Source: Megamerina dolium (lineage: Eukaryota; Arthropoda; Insecta; Diptera; Megamerinidae). Taken from it: a DNA stretch of 64,000 nucleotides. The notes below the pieces were generated by a model. The model saw only the letters and a list, made by a program, of their open reading frames with translations. It did no database searches and was not told where the DNA came from. Made by a program: the position numbers and the translations under genes. Below, piece after piece: positions 1 through 11,562 of this stretch; the first letter of the stretch is position 1, and each line of letters begins with the position of its first letter. The stretch covers positions 10,138,242-10,202,241 of the forward strand of contig OY978528.1 of the NCBI GenBank assembly GCA_963854835.1, in the 5' to 3' direction.

Positions 1-672
1 ACTTTATAAATAAACATATCACCCAAATTATAGTTATATTCAAAATTAGATATTTTTACTAATTAATTTTATAGAGGATCATCATCAATTAAATTGTTAT
101 TAAAATTGATCGCCTTTAAATGTACATAGATCAGTGATCGATAGAACAAGGACCTAATAAATGTATATTTTTTCCCAAAAAAAACATCAATAATCATTTA
201 TATTCAAACTTACATATTTTTATTAATTAATTTTGTAGACGATTGTCATCAATTAAATTGTATAATTATATTTTGAAAACATTTTTGTACCAAAAACTAT
301 AAAATTTTAAATTTTATAATAAAATATCAGTGATCGACAAGCAAATCTTGTAATTTGAACTCAAATAAATGCAAATGTAAGTTAGCTTAATTAAAATTAA
401 TATTTAAATTTATCTAAAAATATGATTTTCTTTAAAAATATGATATTTTCGTACATTTCGTAGTAGACGATCAGTGATCTTTTTTTTGTAATTTGAATTT
501 TTTTTTTGTTTTATTATGAAAATGATAAATTTTCTACAATTAAATATGATGAAAAATGGAATATTTTTAAAAAAGATTATATTTTCTCAATTTTTTGTAA
601 TAGCAGTTCAAAGATCTGCATTGATCTTTTATTTTGAATTCAACGAAATGCAAATATAACGCATGTCACTTG
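1..672. repeat. Degenerate AT-rich repeats with GATCAGTGATC motif
   Basis: No gene is seen. Two related segments begin at about 61 and 225 (both with AATTAATTTT, then TAGA/TAGACG and CATCAATTAAATTG), a spacing of about 164 bp. The near-palindrome GATCAGTGATC is at 129-139 and 469-479, with a version lacking the first G at 326-335, and returns in the next repeat at 750 and 1021. The block looks like an old tandem repeat whose units have diverged. Confidence 0.6.
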
Positions 673-1157
673 TAATTCGTATTTATATTTGTTTAAAAAC
701 ATTAATTTTCTGTATAAAAAAAGGTGATCCCTTTGATTTTGTAATTGAAGATCAGTGATCCTCATATGAAATTTATATATTTTTGCTTTCAAAATTAATG
801 TAATTTCTCAAAAAGAAAAGGATGATTTTTCTTAAGAACAGAAATGAGTCCCTTACCTTAAAGGCTATGATATATTTTGTAGGCGATCTTCACCAATAAT
901 TTTTCAAATTGAATTGAATATTTCTATAGTGACAATTTGTGATAATTCGTATTTATATTGGTTTAAAAAATGTAATTTTTTGTAAAAAAAAAAGGTGATC
1001 TCTTTGATTTTGTAATTGAAGATCAGTGATCCTCAAAAAAAAGATGATTTTTCTTAAGAACAGAAATGAGTCCCTTACCTTAAAGGCTATGATATATTTT
1101 GTAGGCGATCTTCACCAGTAATTTTTCAAATTGTATTGACAATTTCTATAGTGACAC
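673..1157. repeat. 271-bp tandem duplication
   Basis: The segment starting AATTCGTATTTATAT at 673 recurs at 944. Both copies run through GGTGATC, GATCAGTGATCCTC, CTTAAGAACAGAAATGAG and TAGGCGATCTTCACC, and end with TTTCTATAGTGACA. The second copy lacks roughly 45 bp after GATCCTC. The high similarity outside that gap suggests a fairly recent local duplication. Confidence 0.8.
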
Positions 1158-2318
1158 CAAATAATAACTTTTTCTCATATCAGTATTATTTGGTTAACCT
1201 TTTAAGTGAAATTGCAAAAAGCAAAAACCAAATTCCAAACTTTCATTCATTTACATTTTTGTTTACTTTCATTTCAATGACTTGATCGAATAACTGAGCA
1301 TTATTGATAATAATAATTGCCATAGCTAATAGTCTTTAATACAAATAGCAATGATAATAATAATAATCATCATATTTAATAAATTACCCTCTCGAGAGAA
1401 AATTTTATATTATATTGAAAAAAATCTCAAATTACAACAAAAAAGAAAAATCACTTCAAAAAAATCAAGAAAAGAAAATTAACTTTCACAATATGCTCCT
1501 TTATTGAATGTGGCGCGATTGTACTGCCAAATATCAAATGTCATTATTATTAAATAAAAAAAATATATATATAGCTTGCGGCTTAGTTTGCGACTAACCC
1601 AAAGTAACAATACTTATTAGACAACAACAAAAAAAAAAATGCTATAGGCAATTTCGCATAGCTTTGATAGCATAACATAGAGGCCTTGGATAGAAAATTA
1701 CAAAAATAAAATCAAGCCAAACCAAAACGATTCATCAGTCATCTGGCTATTGTTCAACTAGCATATTCTCTCTCTCTCTCTCTCACTTGTATCAAATATC
1801 AATGACATTGTTATTGTGTTACTCATAATCATCATGTAATTGATCATCATCATGAACATCATCAAATAAATGTATCCTTCGAGTATGAAAAAGAAAAGCT
1901 CTGAAAATGTTGTATATACATATAACCTACAGCAACAAGAAATAAGCAGCATCTGCATAATAGCAAAACATTCCAATTGAAAATATAAACAGTTAAAACC
2001 CCCCATCCCCCTCGATCGCAGTATTTCACCCACAACATCAGTCGTACATGGCTTTAGGCCACACTATAGAAAGAGAAAGACGAAAATCAACAAAATGAAT
2101 ATGTCAAATAACAGCAACAAATGTTTTTTATTGCACTACAAAAAAGCCTTTCAGCTACAACAACAACAACAACAACAATAACAATGTTAGTGGCAAAATA
2201 GTTAAACGTCTTGTATTATTGTTGTTACTGCTGGTATACGCTTGCGCAGACCAATACAAATACACAGCTGGAAGGCCAAAGTCCTCAGCAAGTTCTCTCT
2301 TCCCATCACTTGGTTTAT

Positions 2319-2321
<3 letters not shown>

Positions 2322-2352
<31 letters not shown>
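2322..2352. repeat. (CT)n microsatellite
   Basis: About 15 uninterrupted CT units. Poly-Ser/Leu frames read through it are artefacts. Confidence 0.97.
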
Positions 2353-2355
<3 letters not shown>

Positions 2356-3157
2356 CTCTATCATACAATTTTATGCATAGTTGCATATTTGCATTGCCAT
2401 AAAGTTGCACCAAAATACTTGCAAAAGTTCTGATACATGAGCGAACTCTGGGGAAATAACATTTTGACAAGTGACATTTGTGATACCTTTGCTCGATGAA
2501 AGTTTTTCGTGTAAGTTGTTTATACTTTCAAAGGTGTTGGTATATGAAAAATTGCATTTTCTGTAAAAAAAAAAAATGTAATCTAACCAGTGACATTTAC
2601 ATTTCAATTGTCAAATGATAATTTTTAATGTCAGCTGTTTATATTTATTAAATGAAACGTGATTTTTTAACTAATCGAAACGTGACATAGAAACTATGAA
2701 ATTATTCAAGCATACTATTGGAATAATAGACCGATTGAAATTTGACAGTTTCGCGATCACTCAACTTTTGTACCGAAACTTTTGAAGACAGAAACTAGTG
2801 TTTGTGTCTCTCTCCCTCAGTTCACATCTGGTGCGTTTTTTTTATTTTTTTTTTATTTTTTTTTGCTTTAAATTCTTCTTCAAAGTGTTTATTGCAATCC
2901 TCTACCAATGTAGATCGATTGTGGATGCTGTCTCTTGATATATCGAATGGTCCAGTGAGAGAGAGACCATAGAAGAGAGTGCAGCGACCTTTTTTTTTTT
3001 TCTACAATAAATTTTAGGCTTGTCAGTGTGTAACTATTGGAGCAAGTCCAAAATAAAAAATAAAAACAAGACGAGAAAGTATCAAAAGATCTACAGAAAG
3101 GCAATGCAGGCAATAGAGTGAATGTAGTAGGGCAAAGATCGAGTGAGAGCTAGATAA

Positions 3158-3185
<28 letters not shown>
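3158..3185. repeat. (GA)n microsatellite
   Basis: About 14 GA units followed by GTGAGAGA. Frames through it on the minus strand give poly-Ser/Leu artefacts. Confidence 0.97.
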
Positions 3186-3188
<3 letters not shown>

Positions 3189-3965
3189 GAGAACGACTTG
3201 CAGTTGGAGGAATATGGATAGATAGGATCATAGCAATGAACTTTCATTACCTTAGCCACAATTCAATTATACAAACATATATTCAATTTTCGACTAGGAA
3301 TAACAATAAGAAAAAGTCAAATACTTAATAAGCAATCAAAAAAACTTCTATTTGTGCCATTTTACATATAGTAAATTTCCTGTCTACGTTCGTATGCAAA
3401 TTTTCTATTTCAGAATTTTTTAGCTTCTATGCCGTCGGCCACTTTCTTTATTTTATTTATTGTTATTTATTTGCTTTCCCAAAGAAATGAAGCTTCTTCC
3501 AAATCGATGTAGAATTACGTAAGATTTTTGAATTCTTCTGTGGCATCTTCAATTGATTACTACTACATAGGCTATTATCTAATAATGAATGTATTGCAAT
3601 TGAATGCATTTTTTATTTTAATTTATGCAAAAATGTTGTGACTTCCGAAATGTAGACATGATAATTTGAATATTGTATTAAAATAAGATCGAATAACCTT
3701 TTTTTTTTCAATACTGAAGTTGGAAATTCATGCTAATTTTAATCTTAAATTTGCCTCTAATCAAACTTTTTTGTGTGAACATAATTAACCAAAAAGTTTT
3801 GGTCAATGAGGTCCATATAAAACGTGGCTAAGGTCAAAATTTAAATTTCCAATCGAAATATCTGCCCAGAATTCGCTGCTAAAGTTGTTAACGATCGATC
3901 CCTAACATTTTTTCCTCTCCGACTTTTCCGCCGAGCTTTGAAATATATTAGCGAGCCTCAGTAAT

Positions 3966-4235
3966 TTTTAATCGGCAATATTTTCCCTTCGAACGGTAAC
4001 CACGGTGTCGGCAAGCAATTGGCAATTCTTCCGACAGTAACAACTTGCCATGAAAAAGCTTCTAAAAGAACTCTGTGACAAAGCTCAGAAAAAGTGATGT
4101 CACACGGGTTCTGCCGTGTGGAACCGGCTAAAATAAGTATGTATCTTCTAATACTGTCCAAAATTTAACAAGGACAACAGTAATGGAAGAGAAGCTCGGC
4201 CAATGAGCCCTTCGGAGCTTTAAGTGCCACTTATT
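3966..4235 (+). mobile_element. SINE copy, head eroded (SINE family 1)
   Basis: This copy shares an ordered string of motifs with the elements at 9165-9547, 18095-18535, 31365-31558, 51038-51355 and 63128-63254: TCGGCAAGCAATTGGCAATT, CATGAAAAAGCTTCTAAAAG, CTCTGTGACAAAGCTCAG, AAGTGATGTCAC, TTCTAATACTGTCC, GGAAGAGAAGCTCGGCCAA, GAGCCCTTCGG. The tRNA-like head seen in the 9.5-kb copy is not recognisable here. It is non-coding. Family assignment rests on similarity inside this window only. Confidence 0.75.
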
Positions 4236-4249
4236 TATTGATTTTAATA

Positions 4250-4870
4250 ACCCCATTTACCCCCTATATTCAGTGCTTATGGAGATTTCCCTATAAAATG
4301 GAGTTAATAACACTTGAAGAATGACGAAGAACTCCAGAAATCTGCTCTAAAGCGGTAAATGGTATTATCGACCGAATAAAATTTTTCATTCCCTATATTT
4401 TCCCCCAAAATCCATACTACTTACCCCCAAAATCGACAAAGAATTCCAAGAATCGCCCATAAAACGATGAAGAACATGTTCTACTCCAATTAAATTTTCG
4501 AACACAATATTTTCTCTTAACATACTGACTCCCTAGATCCACCCCTGAAGATGACTGTCATATGAAATAAACATAGAAACACTTGAAATATGGCAAATAA
4601 TTCCAGAAATCGTCCGTAGATTGATGAAATGTATGATTGTATGATTTTAGTTTTTATTTCCCAACATTTGTTCTGAAAATACTGGCACCCTATCTACACC
4701 AATAAGGGTGGTCCCATGGAAAATGAACGCAAGAACATCTAAAAATCGAAATGTAATCCTAGGAATCTCACTTAGAGCGATGAAATGTATGTTCGATTGC
4801 CATTACCTCTATCTGCAGCCATTAAAGGGGTTCCAATGAAAAAAAATGACCTTTACCTTCAGCATGCCTT
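4250..4870 (+). repeat. Tandem repeat family B (~110-150 bp units)
   Basis: Degenerate units share an ordered pattern: a motif like TAGAGCGATGAAATGTATG, then an ACATTTTTC..GAACATACT segment, CCCTATATTCA or similar, a run like GAGGCTCCCATACAAAAT or GGAGATTTCCCTATAAAAT, and AAAACACTTGAAAATCGAC. The ATGTATG-type anchor recurs near 4353, 4466, 4626 and 4776. The same family recurs at 31-32.7, 37-38, 59.4-59.9 and 61.7-63.4 kb. No coding potential. Confidence 0.65.
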
Positions 4871-5173
4871 AAATATTTATCTCGCCATAATTTGCTCCTA
4901 CATCCCTTACAAAATTAATGCGTTTATAAAAGCTCTAAAAACTAAGAAAGCTGAAGTCTAAATCTTGATTATCTTTGGGAGATAAAAATTTTTATTATTC
5001 AAATTTTTTGTTTTGCGCTAATTTAGGCGTCAGAATTTTGATCCACACACAATTCTACCCATATTTATGCTTGCCCAATTAGTTCATCGAACTTATTTAT
5101 TGAAATCATTGCCTATAGAATGACATTAAAACCAGCCAACTAGAAATGTTTGAATTAACCTGTCTAAGTCTGT
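4871..5173. other. No recognisable feature
   Basis: AT-rich sequence between family B repeats and the RTE remnant. I see nothing in it. Confidence 0.6.
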
Positions 5174-5781
5174 GGTGCTGTTAACAGCATCAACAGCAGT
5201 AATGACATCAGCCCGGAGATATTGCGAAGGATCACTCTTGCAAACTTGGGTGCTACTTTGGGCTAAATAATCAATTGAGAAATCGAGCGCTCTCACGAAG
5301 AACGAAAACTACACTTTACAAGTCTCTCATCATGCCTGTCCTTACATATGGCACTGAAGCTTGGACAATTTCCACCTCGGATGAGCGAATGCTTGGCGTT
5401 TTCGAGAGAAAAGTCTTACGCAAAATTTTTGGACCTATTTGTGTTGGTGGCGAGTACCGAATAAGGTACAACCATGAGCTGTACGAGCTGTATGCCGATA
5501 TTGACATAGTAAAGCGCATCAAAAACCAGCGGCTGCGCTGGCTAGGTCGTGTCGAGCGAATGGAAGAACACGCTCCAGCTAAGAAGATGTTATATTCGAA
5601 ACCCGCTGAAGGACGACGTTGAAGAGGAAGATCTAACCTGCGGTGGAAAAACCAAGTACTGGAGAACCTGACGGTGCTTGGAATTTCCAACTGGCGCCAG
5701 CTAGCGAAGAACAGAGATGGCTGACGAAGCATATTATATTCAGCTGAAATCGATATTCGGTTATTATGCCCACATAAGTAA
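5174..5781 (+). pseudogene. Non-LTR retrotransposon (RTE-like) reverse transcriptase, C-terminal remnant
   Basis: This is the 3' end of a LINE ORF; the intact protein would reverse-transcribe its own RNA at a nicked chromosomal target. Frame 2 at 5174 reads NDISPEILRRITLAN, then a frameshift near 5245 leads into CYFGLNNQLRNRALSRRTKT, LTYGTEAWT, FERKVLRKIFGP and RLRWLGRVERM, the conserved region after the RT palm in RTE-type elements. The longest open piece is 5275-5622. A TGA at 5620 interrupts a GRR.RGR basic stretch, and the frame then continues with NLRW, GISNWRQLA to a second TGA at 5722 and a stop at 5779. The catalytic palm (FADD-type box) is absent, so the copy is 5'-truncated. It is dead: one frameshift and at least two nonsense changes. 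The RTE clade assignment is from motif memory, not alignment. Confidence 0.85.
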
Positions 5782-7673
5782 GTCTGTGCTGTTTTTTAGA
5801 TGACTTCATCTGTCGAAGTAGTGTGAAACTGAATTATCTAAGAAGTTGCAAGTTGGAATTAGCAGATGGAAAAATAATATTTTGATAAATCGGTAAACAT
5901 CCGGAATTTTGGATGATGGAATCCGAAGGTGACATATTCTAATCTTTCTGAAATTTTTGAAATGTTAATTCCTTTTATTGACCCCACCGGGTTTCGCACC
6001 CACGACACATTACATTTTAGTAGACTAGTTACCGAACTAGTACCGTCATTTAATTAGTACCCTCATGCATCTCTTTGCTGTTCTCTGTCGAACTGTACAT
6101 TGCATTTTAATATGGATCACAGTCTGATAAACTATTTCAATAAGAATTTACTAGATTTTTGTAGAATTACAGAGCAAATGATTATTTTAATCGCTTCATT
6201 GTATTCAAAGGTAGCACATGATTTCTGGAATAAGACGTAAATTGCAAAGACATCGAAAAAAAAAAATAATTCTTATTATTTCTTATAAACTGAATACAAG
6301 ATTTACCGGACATAAAGTTAAAATAAAATAAATAGCGAACGAAAGAGAGAGACAGAAAGCGAGATGAGTAGATCATACAGAAAGTGCAGAACAGGAAATA
6401 AAAGATTACAAAGCTAGCTAGACTAGTTGTATTAAGAGGAAGAAATAAAATGGAAGTAAAAGGAATAAGAAGATTACTCGTGCTTATGATGAACTGACTA
6501 ATTGGAATTTTGTTTATTTGGGCCAAGTTGCGTAGTAAGCAAGTATGTTAGCATATATTGTAAACTGTAATGGCGACTTACTGGTATATACCTATATAGT
6601 TTATTTCAATTTCAAAATATATACACATGCTAGTATATAGGAATAATTCTTTAGACACGCTTAATATTTTTTGCGCTTCATTTCTTCGCTCTTCCACTTC
6701 ATATGGGTCGACTGACTAGAGTTGAGCTTCGTCTGTGATATGTACATATATTCCCAATGGAATGGTTTTCGTTTTCTCTTTCAGTCTTATATTTGTTTAC
6801 AACTTTTGATTTTTGTTTTACTTCTTTTTTGTTCTTTTCTATTTCGTTGTTTTTTTTTTTTTTCTCTTTTAGTAAAGCGGGAATTTGGCCATTAAAAAAA
6901 AAAAAAAGTAGCAACTTCATAAAAGAATATTCGGATATTCATGTGATAATGAATAGTGGAAGACGTGACTGTTGCTCGTGCTGCTGCTGTTGGGGTACAA
7001 TAAAGAAATAATAATAATTTTTTTTTTTTTTTTTTTTTGTATTACATAAATAATTCTCGTTATTAAGTCACTTTGAAACAATTCTAGAAGAAGCGAAAAA
7101 TACTAAGATGAACAATATGTTATATTTGAAGCTTAAATGTTTAGATTTTTACAGTTCTCAGTCTCATTATTACTCGAATTCATATAATGATGATGTGTTA
7201 TTGTATTGTATTGTATTTGTTTGTGTCTACCAAGAAATTGTTTATTATTTATTGGTGTCATTGTTTTTACAAATGATGGTAAACAAAACAATTTGTAAGT
7301 CAGTCAACCTTATTTTTTTTAGGTTAACGGGGAGTTATTTTTTCATTTTATCCCACCATGCGTACACACATTTTTCTTTATTTATCCAGGCAAGTATATA
7401 TGTATAGTGCAGAAAAAAAAATAATAAAAAATATTGCGATACACATACGATATAAATATCATACTGACTGAGAGGAAAAATCTGGCCCAACGAACTTTTT
7501 CATGAAGACTTATTTTTTCATTATAAATCTTATCTACTATGAATCGCATATTGATTTTAGAGAAAAAGTGTCAATTATATTTTTTCTTTATCATTTCTTA
7601 ATAGCCAAATTGATCAACCATGCTCTCCTCACCTATCTGCGAAATAATAATTTGCAATTAAAGTAGCTAATAT
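5782..7673. other. AT-rich non-coding stretch
   Basis: No gene is supported. It holds long T/A runs (about 6850-6866, 6893-6907, 7018-7038) that create Phe/Lys-rich frames on both strands, and a tRNA-like fragment near 5985-6050 listed separately. Open frames of 60-115 codons at 6182-6526, 6699-7011 and 7108-7407 are of simple composition and show no family motif. Confidence 0.65.
5985..6050 (-). other. tRNA-like fragment, possible SINE head
   Basis: Read on the minus strand, a box-A-like TAGTTCGGTAACTAG is followed after about 25 nt by GGGTGCGAAACCC, which resembles box B with two or three mismatches. No full cloverleaf can be drawn, so I do not call a tRNA gene. It may be a decayed tRNA-derived SINE head; this is a weak call. 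Confidence 0.3.
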
Positions 7674-8372
7674 CGTGAAAATACACAATTCTTTAAGAAT
7701 TTCCTCTTAGAAGACTTCCATATCGCTTCCACATAAAGGTTTGCAGCTTTTATAAGATTTTTAAGAAAGACATTTTCATTAGCACTATGAGATTTCGGAA
7801 GCAACAGAAAAAAATCCACAATAATAATTATAATAAGAGCAGCCATTGCTTCGATAAAGTTTCCGATAGGAAGTAATTTCATAAATTTTGAATTTCTGGA
7901 GTGTTTATACCATTTTATGCTATTATAAAGTCACAGAGCTTGGAACTTAGAGATTGTCCTAGCAGATAGAGTGATTAACGAGCATGCGATGCTATCATCC
8001 AGGTTCGAAACTTGCGTACTCGTGAAAATACTCAATTGTTTAAGAACTTCCTCTTAGAAGACTTCTATATCGTTTCCAGATAAAGGTTTGCAGCAATAAT
8101 GCAGGCTTTTATAAGATTTTCGAGAAAGAAATTTTCATGAGCACTATGAGATTTCGGAAGCTCTAAATTTTTTCAAAAACCACACTAATAATTATAATAA
8201 GAGCCAGGCATTGCTTCGTTAAAATTTCCGATAGGAAGTAATTTTATAAATTTTGACTTTCTGAAATTTTTATATCATTATATGCTTTTATAAAGAAAGT
8301 CACATAGCTTGGAACTTAGGGATAGTCCTAGCAGATAGTGCGATGCTATCTAGGTCCGAAACTTCCGTGCTT
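7674..8372. repeat. ~350-bp tandem duplication
   Basis: Copy 1 (about 7674-8022) and copy 2 (about 8023-8372) share TTCCTCTTAGAAGACTTC, CATATCG/TATATCG, TAAAGGTTTGCAGC, GAGATTTCGGAAGC, AATAATTATAATAAGAGC, TTTCCGATAGGAAGTAATTT, CTTGGAACTTAG and GTCCTAGCAGATAG in the same order. Each ends with a CCAGGTTCGAAACTT / TAGGTCCGAAACTT segment that resembles a tRNA B box. Small indels separate the copies. No coding potential. Confidence 0.85.
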
Positions 8373-9164
8373 AAATTTTTCGCTGGTTATGAGTACAAAC
8401 GGTTGTAGATTCGATTCTCGATTCGTCCACAGTAACAGCATTAAACAAAAAATTAAATATTTGTTCTGTCGTCAATCAATTATGGTATAAATTTCACCTA
8501 ATATAGAAAAAATCCCACAAAAAACTACTTAAAGAGCTCTGTAGCAAAGATTAGAAAAATATTGGTCAAGTTCTGTACCTAGGTTTCTAGAAAATTCTGG
8601 GCAAGCTACATTTTTTAAAATTTTCTTTTCAAGCAATAATAATATTTCAATAGCCGAAGATGATTCGAATAAAGTGTAATGAATTTTTTTAATTAATTTG
8701 GCTTAGAGCTTCGATAAAGCTTCCATGATGTTAGAAAATCAAATTACAAAAGCACTTGTTTTCATATCGAAGTTTCCATTATGACAAGATTTTAGAGTGT
8801 AGTATAATTTCCGGCAGAAATGTTAAAATAGCATATTTTCGCTGCCGAAATTGTTTTCAAGAGGCCTCTTCGATGTTAAAATGCTTGTAGAGAAATAGAA
8901 GCGATTTTTTAGAAGGTTTTTTTTAGAGAAAAATTAATGGTGAGACTTAAAATTATAGGTGTTTAGCTAGTTGGTTGGCGGTTAGACTTTGCCCCATAAT
9001 TTTTCTAAGGTTATATGCTAACTTTTTGTGGAAGGAAGCTTATGACGTTGATTGAAGAAAATATTTAGAAATATTTAGTATCTGTAGTGAAGGATTAGTG
9101 AATAATATCTTCACCGTATGTCTTTCATTTTTACCAAACATTTTAGTCCTTTTTTAAGGAATCA
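8373..9164. other. No recognisable feature
   Basis: AT-rich sequence. A phrase GTTGTAGATTCGATTCTC at about 8403-8420 is again B-box-like, but no companion A box is convincing. I see nothing else. Confidence 0.55.
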
Positions 9165-9547
9165 TATAGGTTCGGTTAAGTTATGTGGCTGCCCTCTCTC
9201 TGAGAGGACACACTTAGGCCATAAAGGACCATTGTGATACCACCTAGCTTCTCTTTCAATAGTATTGTGCGTGTTAAATTTGGACATCATTAGAAGGTAC
9301 CTACTTATATTAGCCGGTTCCGAATGGCAGAACCCTTGTGACATGACTTTAATTTAGTTTTGTCACAGAGCTCTTTTAAGAAGCATTTTTGGCAAATTAT
9401 TACTGCCGGAAAAATTGCAATTCTTACCGGCAGGTGGGTACCGTTCGAAAGAAAAATCTTTTCGATATTAAATTTTGTTATGCTTCAGCTGGGGATTGAA
9501 CTCACGACCTACAGATCAGAAGGCCAACACTGAGCTACGGCACCCAC
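9165..9547 (-). mobile_element. tRNA-derived SINE, most complete copy (SINE family 1)
   Basis: Read on the minus strand the element starts near 9547 with a tRNA-like head: box A TAGCTCAGTGTTGG (9537-9524) and box B GAGTTCAATCC (9503-9493), about 20 nt apart, as expected of an internal RNA polymerase III promoter. The body follows: GGTACCCACCTGCCGG, TTTTGTCACAGAGC on the plus strand, GGTTCCGAATGGCAG, and the GAGAAGC segment. The 3' end carries GTGTGTCCTCTC and then an AACTTAACCGAACC tail. Length about 380 bp, no ORF. Such elements are non-autonomous and rely on a partner LINE. Related copies lie at 3966, 18095, 31365, 51038 and 63128. Confidence 0.8.
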
Positions 9548-11494
9548 AAGAGATCATATAAAGAGGATCATTTGAAAATGTGTTTCAGTGAATATATTCT
9601 ATAATGAATTTTATTGGTGATCGTTAACGTCAAAAATTCTATATGTCAAATCGAATGTCTTTATAAAGGCGAAATTGTAATTTTATTACTTCTGAAGACA
9701 TGAGTAGGGTTCGGCCATATCGAAAATATGTTGCGAAACATTGTCGTGTTTTTCCAAAATTCGAAAGTAAAAAGTTATGTACCTAAAATCTTGCACACAA
9801 TATAAATAGCGTATGTGCCTAATTTGAAATGTGTGCTAATATAATAATATAATTCGTTCGATATCTAATCAATTCTGTGACGTATAAAATTCACTCATTC
9901 AAGAGTACATCGCCATCAAAATCATTTTTAAAATATTTGAAAATATCTACTTATCATACAATATATAAATAAACTCTCAAATCACATACAAAAAAAAAAG
10001 TCAATGGAACCAAAACCAAAAAACATGAAACATTCATGCACATTCATACATGCATTCATACATATAATATAATATGAAGAGGGTATTTTTGATTTACAAC
10101 AAAAACAAAAAATAACATAATACCACATCGTCATCGCCATCAAATATGATTATAAATACTTAGCACTACAAAATAATCACACAGCTAAAGCAATAGCAAA
10201 TACGTATGTATGCGCGTATTTGAAGTCAAAACGTCACACGACACATCATCGACAATCAAAGATCCTCATACAATACTTATGCATACCATACATATGAATA
10301 TGAATCATATACATATAAGAAAAAAAAAACGACAACAATATACGATATTAACAACAAATGCAACAGTAGACGCATTCAATCGGTCGAGAGGCACAAGCCT
10401 CGTTCGTACATACACAGTCAGTCAGCGAGTCAATCAGTCAACCAGTCGTCTGGCGACGTCGTGCAGTCATGTTCGTTTAACATACAATACCAATACCAAC
10501 AACAACAACAACAACAACAACAAATAATAATGCGATCATTGCACTTTGTGCAAAACGATGAGAGTCAAGAGCGCACGAGAGAGAACAAAAAAAAAACGAA
10601 ATATGTAATTATTGAGAGAGCGAGAGCAAAAGTGCATTCACTTGTAAATGATTGCACATATTATGAGAGAAAAAGACAGAGAGAGAGAGAGAATGTTCAT
10701 TTATACTCTCGTTCGTTATGCGCTCTATACATACGAACGAAGTTATCTGTCTGACTGTGGTGTTTATATACATGATTGTATGCATGCATGCAGTCAAGCA
10801 ACCGGCAAGCATTATTCGTTGTTTTTTGTTGATTTATTTTTGATTTCGTTACATAGTGAATGCAGTTTCTCATTGTTGTGCTTGTAATTTTGTATTTTTT
10901 TTTTCTCTTTCCTCTTTTTGTATATTTCTTTTATTATTGCCTATAAGCTTAACTGGTCAATGGTTCTCTAGTTCATTGCCATCAAGCATGGGGTAACTAA
11001 CCCAACCAAGCTGCATTGTTTTGCTTTTTTGCAACTGTTGCTGTGGCTGCTTTTTTATTCGTATTCTTCTTGTTCTTCGTCTTTTTCATTTTCAACAACA
11101 ACATCATCGTCGATGTCGTCGTCGTCGTCATCAACATCATCATTATGAACATTACTTGCTTCATGCGGTTTGCATGTGAACAAAGTGAGATGTTTTCAAA
11201 CGAATAGCGAGTGCACCATGGTAGCGTTATGCATTTTAATGATTTTTCTTTTCTTTTTTCTCTTTTCATACAACAAGGACAAAATAAGATAGTTAATGGG
11301 AGTTGTGACTTATCATTGGCGGCAATATGGAGAGTCAAATTGTTGACTGCTTCTCTAGTAGGAAAGTCGGGTAATACTACTACTCATGACCTACGATCAT
11401 TGCACAGAAAGTCAACGCACCTACGGATCCAATATTAGCAATTAAGACTATTAAATGATGAACTCAATGACAACCGGACGGTTTTTATCGACGG
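9548..11494. other. AT-rich stretch with simple repeats, possible regulatory DNA
   Basis: No gene is supported. A less AT-rich patch at about 10370-10480 has repeated CAGTCA/TCAGTC words (Inr-like) and AGTCGT, a match to the fly DPE consensus, but spacing is one base off for the best Inr, so I do not call a promoter. Open frames at 10210-10527 and 10461-10754 run into (CAA)n and (GA)n and look spurious; those at 10997-11338 read a GAC/GTC-rich simple repeat. Confidence 0.55.
10497..10523. repeat. (CAA)n microsatellite
   Basis: Nine CAA units. They encode poly-Asn or poly-Gln in short spurious frames. Confidence 0.95.
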
Positions 11495-11562
11495 AAGGGG
11501 CACTGTTTTCCATCAGCTTAATGCCAGAGACGAACTAATTGAGCTACGATACCTAAAAATAT
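11495..11562 (-). other. tRNA-like SINE head fragment
   Basis: On the minus strand GGTATCGTAGCTCAATTAG contains a good A box (TAGCTCAATTAGT), very like the head of the SINE at 9524-9547. A convincing B box is not visible downstream. Probably a truncated SINE head. Confidence 0.4.

Larger units (their letters stand above)
1158..3965. other. AT-rich non-coding stretch with microsatellites
   Basis: I see no defensible gene. The stretch contains a short (CT)n at about 1767-1784, (CAA)n at 2158-2178, long T runs near 2840-2870 and 2990, and the two dinucleotide tracts listed separately. Short open frames here are low in complexity and lack family motifs. Confidence 0.7.

Noticed and set aside
9486..9547. 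Functional tRNA gene on the minus strand
   Set aside because: A and B boxes are present but no acceptor stem closes, and the sequence continues into a repeated SINE body.
10410..10450. Inr plus DPE promoter (CAGTC and AGTCGT)
   Set aside because: The DPE match is one base out of register with the best Inr, and TCAGTC is repeated, so chance matches are likely.
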